Source: Anisus vortex
Taxonomy: Eukaryota; Mollusca; Gastropoda; Planorbidae
Length of the DNA stretch: 64,000 bases
Assembly: GCA_949126835.1 (NCBI GenBank)
Contig: OX421493.1
Coordinates: 58,203,898-58,267,897 of the forward strand
Direction: 5' to 3'
A program made the position numbers and the translations under genes. How positions within the stretch are numbered: the stretch's first letter is position 1; the number at the start of each line of letters is the position of its first letter. This document shows, piece by piece, positions 58,001 to 64,000 of this stretch. Below the pieces are notes generated by a model. It was not told where the DNA came from. It made no database searches and was given only the letters and a program-made list of their open reading frames with translations.

Positions 58001-61000
58001 AAATCATGTTTTATGATTCTAGTATGGCTCTCAAATTCCAACATCTTGAAGATCCGGATCTGATGTGTGGTTGAACATTTCTTTTTAGCATTGAAAATAC
58101 TACGCCATAAGACAAACACATATGAAAAAATCGTCAAACAATTATACTAGTCACACAATCCTCTTATAACTTTTATTCAATGAAACACCGCCTCTTCAAC
58201 GTAGACCAAAACTAAGAAACACTATAACTTGCTCAAAAACTTTACTTTGAATTTAATCTATGATTTCTGAAACATGTAGCAAAACTGCGCATTAGATCTT
58301 TGCCAACGCTCGGCTAATCAAGAAATTCTTTGAATAGTCTATTATACTCGTTTTAACACAATACAAAAGAAATAGTGTCTGGGTATTAACTTGTTATCGT
58401 GTTATTATTATTTACTGAAAACATTTTGGCAAGAAATGTAAAATAATTATTGTAATCGGGTTAAAAATAGGCTCGTATTTTTATTTTAAAACAAATTAGG
58501 ATTATCATGGCTCGTCGCCCGCATAGCTAAAATATAATTAGTAGAATGTACTTACTGAAAACATTTAAGGAAAAGTTTAAATCCTAAAATTCTTTATAAT
58601 CTTTAAAAGAAAGTAATATTAATGTATAATTTAAATAGTATCATGCCTCTGGCAATTACGAATTACGGAAAAATTGTTTCCATTGGGGTATAGAACCCAG
58701 GTCAACTGCATGGAAGTTCTAAGCGCTTACTACTCAGCTAGGGAGAACACATGGAAAAAGTGAGATCGCAAACAGTAAAATAATATAAGACACTAATATC
58801 ACGTGTCTTCCAATTAACCCATGGTAATTGGAATACATATAAACATTATACTATATATATATATATTTAAAGACATTCTAAAATTTACAAGAATCTTACT
58901 TGGTATAATGGATGGGAATCTATTCTTAGCTTCTTGTTTTAACTGGATAGCGTTTTGATAAACTTGTTCTTTGACAACATTTTCATTACCAGTTTCGTCA
59001 TCCTGGGAATGTCTGATGTCATCACTGACAGCTTTCAATGACTGTGAATAAATCGTTTACACTCAATATAGGCCTACGCAGCTTTGATAAATAAATTACC
59101 TTAGTTTGTTTTTTCCTTAAATTTTATCTTACATTGATCGCAAAATAAGCAGATTTTGACGATATTTGGCAGGAAGATAACCGACGTTCCATATATAAGG
59201 AGTTCAGCAGATACAATGTTGTTTAAGAAAAGATAAATATTTAGTTGACGCATATTGCTAATATTTAATAAAATTTTAGAGTCGATCTTTGAAAAAAATA
59301 GCTACTGTACTCTCATAGAGTTTTATTAACAAAAATATTATCATTTTACCTGAAACTCTTGTTCCATAATAGTTAGTTTTGACATTTTCGTTTGTTTTAA
59401 ACGTTTTATTGAGCCATTGATGTCCTTGAGCTCCATGTAAGTTTCATTACATAAAATAGCAACTTGTGCTGCTCTGTGCAGGAAGGCGTATTGATCCTAG
59501 CCGTCGTATTATAAATAAAGACAAAATAAGCAGATATTGATTGTTTTCATATGCTTTTAACGAACGAAATGTGTTGATAAAGCAATTTTACCCCAGTTTG
59601 TATCATAAATATTCTATCTTTTCTCAGTTTGACCAATATGTTGTAAAAATCAACTTGTCCAGTTTCTTCAGCTTGTTGCAGTATATTGTGTAAAGCGATG
59701 AAAGTTCCAGTACGACCAACACCAGCACTGTCAATTAAATACATGAAATATTTTATTGTGTTCAATTAATTTTTTTTACAAATTTATTAAATGCTTTTCT
59801 GTTTAGATAAAAAAAAATATTAGGAATGTACATTACGTTTCAGGTAATAAAACTAACATTTATATAGAAAAAGAAATAAAAGTTTGAATAAAAACAAACA
59901 ATCGTACGAGTTAACAATTATTTTCGTAATTTTAGTTTCCATAAAAAGCCTTCGGTGGTACTTACCTGCAGTGCACCACAATGGGTGATGTTGTTGATTT
60001 GGCAAAAACTTTCTGAGCAAAATCTACCAGGGCCCACGGTGCAGTAGGAGTACTTTGATCAGGCCAGGATGTGAAATGAAAGTGAGTAAACAGACGTGGC
60101 TCTTCGTCAAACTTTCAGATAAACAATGAGTTAATTAAATTCAAAATTTAAGTTAAAACCTTCGTACTTGATTATTTGTCACTAGAAGTTTTTAAAGTTA
60201 AAACAATAAAAATAAACTAATAATTACTTTTTCAAGTTCAATTCTTCGTATTGTGTAATCTGCGAAAATCTGTGTCTTCTTTAGTTTAACTTTAATTTCT
60301 CCGAAACTTGTTTTTCCACTTTCTGGCCAGTACCTCTCACATTTCATCTGCAGTAAATATAACAATAAACTAAATGCATATATTATATATTCATAATGTT
60401 GGTTACAGTTTAAAAAAATTATACTTAGTAGAATATTGTAAAGTATAATTATTTTTGGCCTTAGTAACTTTGTATGTTCTATCCTTGTAGGCGTTTTACA
60501 CATAACGAAACATTTTTGCTTTTACTAAATTTTCAAAAACACATTGTAAAATATTTATGAAAGACTAAAACTGGCAAGGCTGTCACACTATAAAATATAA
60601 ACGAACCAAGAAAACTGGGGAACACAGCGCTAGCAGTTGAGAAAAGAATGCACAGGTTTTGTGACGGGGGAGCAAAAGGCGGTCACGGGTTGAAATAGAT
60701 AGTGTGTAACGAGGGTGTAAAATAAAGGGGTAAGTGACCAGTGTGTAACGAGGGTATAAAAGAAAAGGGTCAGTAACCGGTGTGTATAATATGAAGTGGA
60801 TTGATTTGAGAGATAATGTGATATAGCAATTCTTATGTGCTGTCTCATGTACTGTTTAATGTTTAAGTGTAATACAGTTATTCACTTGCTGGAACACAGT
60901 GTAGAGCACAGAATAGGTATAGAACAGAATGCGCAATCCCTATATGCGCAGTCACTAAAAGTGAAGCTCGATTCCGCCAATTTTTTTTCGACGCAAGTCA

Positions 61001-63171
61001 GCGGTCGCTAGAGACGATACAATAGTAAAATGAGAAAGGATATCTAGGCGTACCATACATTTTTACAATAGCCTGTATATAGGGCCTATATTATATTTCA
61101 TTATAGGCTTAATTTTATATAAATTTGACTTAATTACCCATTTTCTTTTCAACATTATAGGATTAGGTCTATATGTTGTAAAATTGTATTACCCGGTAGT
61201 GATAATTGAAAAGATAGCCTAGGCCGAGCCGTAGCTCGGTACGATAATCAATCGTTTTCGCGTCATTGTTGCAGTTTATTATACAACAGTTTTTGTAACC
61301 TTTGCCTGAAACATAGCTTTGGGTTTACGAACTTGTAGATTTGAAGAAAAAGACATTGTAAATAAGCATCAATATATCGTGTAACCAGGACCGCTGCGTT
61401 TAAACAGTATGGCGTCGGTATTACTTCCGGAAATAGAAAAATATGCGATTGCGCATTCTGTTCTATACCTATTCTGTGGTGTAGAGTGTCAATACTGTTG
61501 TCATTGTAGTGTTTTGTACAGTCTTGTCGTTATGTGTAAAACGTCTACAAGGATAAAAGAAACAGAGTTACAAAGGCCAATACTTATTATAGTTTACATT
61601 ATTATTGTACTAAGTATTATTTTTAAAAAATTTAACCATCGTTATGAATATATAATATATAATTAAATATAATTAAATTCTCCTTTCAATTTGCTAAACA
61701 TAATATAAGACATACCATGTTTTTTATCGACATATATTGTCTATAACAGGTTTAATGCATCAGGTATATATTTTTTTACTCATATTTTTCTCTCCGTTGG
61801 GTTGATAAACCGTACCGTAAAGAAAGAGTTAAATACCAAATAGTTAATAAAAGAATACAAATGCATAAATGTATTGACATAAATTTAATGACTTTTAAAA
61901 CGCATTTATTTTCTATGACCTACCTTTCCTTCTTCAACGAAATTTGTCAACATGACAACAACTTCAGTTTTCTGTTCCCATAACATACGAATAAAATCAT
62001 TGATCATTGTCTTGTTCGGACCTAGCAAGCATAAATGTAATTAACATTAAAATAAAATAGCAGACAAATGTATCCTTTTTAAAACTGTATTTTTTATTGC
62101 AAGCGTATTTTATTTTCAGAATTTATAATTCGTTTGAAATGTTTAGAAAAAACATAAATTCGTTTGCTGCTAACATATGGAAGTAAAATAACTAAAACTA
62201 TAATGAAAAAAGTTATGTTGCGGTTTTTCACAATATAATTACAGTTATAACTTATAATGTCATACCTTGAGAAGCAATAAACTTCACATTACTGTTGTTA
62301 TCCTAAAACATTAAAAGAGTTTATTAAAAGACATTTTGAAAACAACAAGTTTTGAATAGTTACAGAATTTCCAGTGCCAAAATTTAAGTTTAGGAACAAA
62401 CATATTATCTTATCTTGTCTTAGATTACCTGAATGTATGAAGCATTTATGTAATCACCTTCTTTTCTTTCTTTATTTATCAATAAATTCACTCGAGAATG
62501 GTCATCTGTAGTATAAAATTGTAAATTGAAAAAGATACTGACTTTAAGATTATTCAGTGGTAATGCACATTGTCTCACTAATAGAAAACGAATCGATTAG
62601 TAAATCTTTTGCTAAGAGCTAAAGGACTGTAATAAGATTCTCCAGAAGGTAGAAAGGAGTACGCTGAACCGTAATAAACTTTCATTGTAAAAGAATTTGG
62701 AGAAATAACTTTAACCATTTTAAATTATTCTTAGTAAATATGAATCAAATGTTTTCTATTTCACTGTATTATATTTTTTAATATATTATGCCAATCTATT
62801 TTTAATAAGCATTTAAATTTAAAAAACAGAACGACCCACTTACAAGGACAAATGTTTTTATATCTGTTTTTATTTTTATTTTCATCGCTCAGTGCTGTGT
62901 TTGTAGTTACATTCTGGGCTTGAGGGATTTTCTGTTACAATAAACATAATTTTAATATTACTAAATATAGACAAAAAAGAAATCAATTAAAAAACGTATT
63001 TTTTATGATTTATATATTTTACCTTAAACTGTTCCAGGAAAAATTGCTTGTCATGTGTTTGCATGAATGTGTTTAGTTCATCGACTTTTATTGCCATATT
63101 TACACAGAGTTCAGATGAAGTGTTGTAGTAAGTTGTTTCTGGTTGGTATTCATCATCATCTACACTGGTCT
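51891..63171 (-). CDS. Receptor-type protein tyrosine phosphatase, cytoplasmic half (D1 and D2); 5' part off window
   Basis: Sixteen coding exons, all with AG/GT ends and matching phases, give 641 residues and a stop: 63023-63171, 62844-62931, 62429-62505, 62266-62302, 61924-62021, 60228-60347, 59966-60111, 59592-59727, 59350-59496 (D1), then 58900-59041, 57663-57736, 57423-57560, 57081-57215, 56709-56842, 54649-54784, 51891-52061 (linker, D2, tail). Such proteins remove phosphate from tyrosines just inside the plasma membrane. D1 has NKNRYKNICPYDHSRV, DYINASYIQ, KCERYWP, FTSWPDQSTP, HCSAGVGRTGTF and the Q-loop region. D2 keeps the fold but lacks the catalytic Asp and Arg. The first exon starts in phase 2, so membrane and extracellular parts lie to the right. 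The next gene downstream may be a paralogue. Confidence 0.93.
52062..53565 (-). other. Intronic sequence of the PTP gene
   Basis: No exon seen. A GC-richer patch at about 52740-53260 gives short opposing ORFs (52822-53061 minus, 53049-53300 plus) with no recognisable motif. Confidence 0.5.
53574..53677. mobile_element. 104-bp hAT-type MITE with perfect 8-bp target duplication
   Basis: CAGTGGCGTAGCTTGACC ... CTAGCTACGTCACTG, flanked by GGTCCAAT on both sides (53566-53573 and 53678-53685). CAGTGGCGTAGC is a common hAT MITE end. Confidence 0.9.
53854..54413 (-). repeat. Diverged solo LTR of the Gmr1-like family
   Basis: The reverse complement starts TGTCATATATTAATAG and ends GGGGATTGTGGTCGTAACA, like LTR A/B, with AATGATACCATTATTTTTAC and AAGCTTCCTTATCAAGTTAC conserved inside. 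It is flanked by ACTG (53850-53853 and 54414-54417). About 560 bp against 698 bp for LTR B, so it is a different subfamily or an old copy. Confidence 0.9.
54649..54784 (-). CDS. PTP gene exon: D2 signature-motif region
   Basis: 136 nt; acceptor TTTCCAG, donor GTAAAATA. With the previous exon it reads MCRDGATYSGLCCVL: Cys kept, the Arg of C-x5-R replaced by Tyr. Ends VKTVRREVIPNM. Confidence 0.92.
54835..55970 (-). mobile_element. 5'-truncated CR1/L2-type LINE in an intron of the PTP gene
   Basis: On the minus strand, RT palm to thumb: YGVPQGSVLGPALFTLYT, SFAENTQLYKS (the catalytic Asp pair changed to Glu-Asn), LDINNWMTE, LKLNSEKTEALNVG, LTKEACVKLVISLLFSRLDY and LQRVQNCAARLVL. It ends with a tail resembling GCGCTATACACG and an ATT repeat (TAATAATAATAAT on the plus strand at 54830-54850). 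More GC-rich than the intron. Confidence 0.88.
55971..56708 (-). other. Intronic sequence of the PTP gene
   Basis: A short repeat edge with TCATCATCATTATTCCCATG at 55970-56100 looks like another LINE 3' end. The rest, including a moderately complex stretch at 56300-56640, was not recognised. Confidence 0.45.
56709..56842 (-). CDS. PTP gene exon: D2 region replacing the WPD loop
   Basis: 134 nt, phase 0 in and 2 out; acceptor TTCTAAAG, donor GTATTTAT. Reads DCQDVVHLKCKFTNLESKYL, then SYNLQADGKILYMC. In the D1 counterpart FTSWPDQSTP the loop is intact; here FTNLES replaces W-P-D. A shorter exon from 56761 is also in frame but would delete this strand. Confidence 0.88.
57081..57215 (-). CDS. 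PTP gene exon: D2 middle
   Basis: 135 nt, phase 0; acceptor TTAACAG, donor GTAAGTAT. Reads TMAVYLPTTVKGVTLSSDYF; the KCxxYWP motif of active domains is reduced to AVYLP. Confidence 0.92.
57423..57560 (-). CDS. PTP gene exon: D2 (DLWRLV segment)
   Basis: 138 nt, phase 0; acceptor ATTATAG, donor GTAAAAG. Reads HILTQLPMPATVTDLWRLVT, the counterpart of the TQGP...DFWRM segment. Confidence 0.92.
57663..57736 (-). CDS. PTP gene exon: D2 (DYINA segment)
   Basis: 74 nt; acceptor TTCCAG, donor GTAGGTTG. Reads NCDRPFLNTYGKEKSDYINA, then VFVQ. Confidence 0.92.
57737..58899 (-). other. Intronic sequence with a tRNA-like remnant
   Basis: AT-rich intron. At 58676-58747 the minus strand has TAGCTGAGTAGTAAGCGC (A-box-like) and CCTGGGTTCTATACCC (B-box-like) but no matching acceptor stem, so it is a SINE head or tRNA relic rather than a gene. 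Confidence 0.5.
58900..59041 (-). CDS. PTP gene exon: D1-D2 linker and start of D2
   Basis: 142 nt; acceptor TTCACAG, donor GTAAGATT. Acidic linker (DDIRHSQDDETGNENVV), then QLKQEAKNRFPSIIP, which opens D2. Confidence 0.92.
59350..59496 (-). CDS. PTP gene exon: end of D1
   Basis: 147 nt, phase 0; acceptor CGGCTAG, donor GTAAAATG. DQYAFLHRAAQVAILCNETY carries the conserved Gln of the Q-loop. Confidence 0.92.
59592..59727 (-). CDS. PTP gene exon: D1 catalytic signature (second part)
   Basis: 136 nt; acceptor TTGACAG, donor GTAAAATT. Completes HCSAGVGRTGTF (the Cys is in the previous exon; the Arg is here), then NILVKLRKDRIFMIQTG. Confidence 0.95.
59966..60111 (-). CDS. PTP gene exon: D1 WPD loop and catalytic Cys
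   Basis: 146 nt; acceptor TGAAAG, donor GTAAGTAC. LFTHFHFTSWPDQSTPTAPW gives the general-acid Asp; it ends SPIVVHC with the nucleophile Cys. Confidence 0.95.
60228..60347 (-). CDS. PTP gene exon: D1 KCERYWP segment
   Basis: 120 nt, phase 0; acceptor TACTGCAG, donor GTAATTAT. Reads MKCERYWPESGKTSFGEIKV. Confidence 0.93.
60358..61672. repeat. Large imperfect inverted repeat in a PTP-gene intron
   Basis: The left arm (60360-60520) and right arm (61510-61670) are inverted copies. Both arms encode a similar stretch on opposite strands (MCKTPTRIEHTKLLRP and MCKTSTRIKETELQRP). An inner pair shares ACAGAATAGGTATAGAACAG and AATGCGCAATC (60908-60945 and 61440-61475, inverted). The left half has extra DNA with two about 40-bp repeats (GTGTGTAACGAGGGTRTAAA, 60692 and 60740). 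It may be a foldback-type element. Confidence 0.75.
61924..62021 (-). CDS. PTP gene exon: D1 (GPN...DFIRMLWE)
   Basis: 98 nt; acceptor TTGCTAG, donor GTAGGTCA. Reads PNKTMINDFIRMLWEQKTEV. Confidence 0.93.
62266..62302 (-). CDS. PTP gene exon: D1 short exon
   Basis: 37 nt; acceptor GTTTTAG, donor GTATGACA. DNSNVKFIASQG completes the (Y/F)IA(S/T)QGP motif. Too short for ORF finding but required by phase and homology. Confidence 0.9.
62429..62505 (-). CDS. PTP gene exon: D1 DYINASYIQ
   Basis: 77 nt; acceptor TACTACAG, donor GTAATCTA. Reads DHSRVNLLINKERKEGDYIN, then ASYIQ. Confidence 0.93.
62844..62931 (-). CDS. PTP gene exon: D1 KNRYKNICPY
   Basis: 88 nt; acceptor GTAACAG, donor GTAAGTGG. 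Ends ENKNKNRYKNICP, the conserved KNRY motif at the start of the catalytic domain. Confidence 0.93.
63023..63171 (-). CDS. PTP gene exon: juxtamembrane and start of D1
   Basis: 149 nt, entered in phase 2; acceptor ATCCACAG, donor GTAAAATA. Acidic SVDDDEYQPETTYYN juxtamembrane stretch, then INVxxLxxF-like IKVDELNTFMQTHDKQFFLE. The upstream exon is not in the window. Confidence 0.88.
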
Positions 63172-63240
63172 CTGTGGATGATATTATTATATCGTAGTTT
63201 AAAATTGTTCACTTAACATTAATTTAAGTAAAGTAAATCT

Positions 63241-63490
63241 ACCCATTCAGGCCTAATTGATCCCTAGGGACTGTGAAGCAGTGTTCACCAGTAGCCGTAG
63301 GCACAGCATACTAGAGGTCTGTTTGCCGATTGCAATGACTAGTCTCTTTTACTTTCTTTTTTTTCAAAATACTGTCAGGTACCAATCAGAGCTGGGTTGA
63401 CTGAGAAACACCTTCCAGACCAGGGAAAAAAATATAGACTTGACCAGGATTCGAATCGGGGCAAATGGGGCTAATGTGCCCCACTGCCCT
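63241..63490 (-). repeat. tRNA-derived SINE, family 1, copy 3
   Basis: Minus strand: B box CCGATTCGAATCCTGG, then AACCCAGCTCTGATTGGTAC, a degenerate middle, GAACACTGCTTCACAGTCCC and GATCAATTAGG. Confidence 0.85.
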
Positions 63491-64000
63491 AAATTATTTA
63501 ACACTAATCAAAATGCATGACTGGACTAAATCACATATAAGCATAGGGCGAAGTGATTTTCTATATATAAGGAGCGTCTTATGTGTTTTAAATCAAAATG
63601 AACTATGTTAATTCCCATCCTGTATTCATTTCTTTTAATAATGTTTTGTTTTTACTATGCATTTTTTATTAATGGCTCTATGTCGAGTTAAAGAATGTCT
63701 ATCGTGCCACTCAAAATGAAATGGGCGACATAAATTCTATTGTATGCATATATACATTTTAATATTTATATGTGTTTTAGTATTATATTAATTATCATTG
63801 TATGGACAATTTTACCAATAGTTTCTTTACTTTTGAGACGTAAGCTTTCCGGTAATTCTCTGAGCACTGTTCTAGTTTCCCTGGCTAGTCCATTCTTTTT
63901 TGTAGGATGTCTTCGCCTGGAAATATGTTTACATTGAGCCAATTTTATTAAATGAAAAATTTAAATATTTGCAGATATACTTGTGCATCATTTCATATGA
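63491..64000 (-). other. Intronic sequence at the right edge
   Basis: AT-rich. I looked for a membrane-spanning exon on the minus strand and found none. The short plus-strand ORF at 63740-63937 is hydrophobic by base composition and on the wrong strand. Confidence 0.5.

Noticed and set aside
58676..58747. tRNA gene on the minus strand
   Set aside because: D-arm and T-arm-like segments exist, but the acceptor ends do not pair. Treated as a SINE head or relic.
63740..63937. Transmembrane exon for the phosphatase receptor
   Set aside because: The hydrophobic ORF is on the plus strand, opposite to the gene, and comes from AT-rich sequence.

Overview
The window looks like animal nuclear DNA, most likely from a gastropod mollusc (a pulmonate snail is a reasonable guess, not proven). 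Host genes are split into short exons with GT/AG boundaries and long AT-rich introns. The domain set (fucolectin plus many 8-Cys EGF modules, receptor tyrosine phosphatase) and the mobile elements (CR1 with a 2A peptide, RTE-like and I-like LINEs, hAT elements, tRNA-derived SINEs) fit a mollusc. There is no bacterial-type operon and no CRISPR array.

Host genes. Two genes lie head to tail on the minus strand. The upstream one (51891-63171, 16 exons found, 5' part beyond the right edge) encodes the cytoplasmic half of a receptor-type protein tyrosine phosphatase. Its first phosphatase domain (D1) has all catalytic motifs. Its second (D2) has lost both the WPD aspartate and the Cys-x5-Arg arginine, and its tail carries Grb2/PI3K-like tyrosine motifs. 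The downstream one (12118-40445, 11 exons found, 3' part beyond the left edge) starts with a signal peptide, then a fucolectin-like domain, then eight one-exon EGF modules, all in splice phase 1. I infer that both belong to one tandemly duplicated receptor family, with the ectodomain visible in one gene and the phosphatase domains in the other.

Mobile elements fill most of the rest. Positions 1-10446 hold two copies of a Ty3/gypsy-type LTR retrotransposon sharing a central LTR. Its pol order is protease, integrase, reverse transcriptase, RNase H: the integrase lies upstream of the RT, as in the Gmr1 group, and opposite to ordinary Ty3/gypsy. Two solo LTRs of the family (41819-42494 and, diverged, 53854-54413) with 4-bp target duplications fix its ends. 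Positions 20209-22836 hold a nested DNA transposon with 8-bp target duplications that contains a SINE and a hAT element, each with its own target duplication. From 23650 to 32370 a minus-strand CR1 LINE with a 2A-like peptide and a PHD finger is split by a nearly full-length 5.2-kb I-like LINE. From 33690 to 36015 a SINE-like repeat is split by an RTE-like LINE ending in a C2H2 zinc finger. From 40913 to 46480 there is a stack of LINE fragments and a hAT transposon.

Limits: exon boundaries were set by eye from splice sites, phase and family motifs. Element names are by motif only, with no database search. Outer ends of degenerate repeats are approximate.
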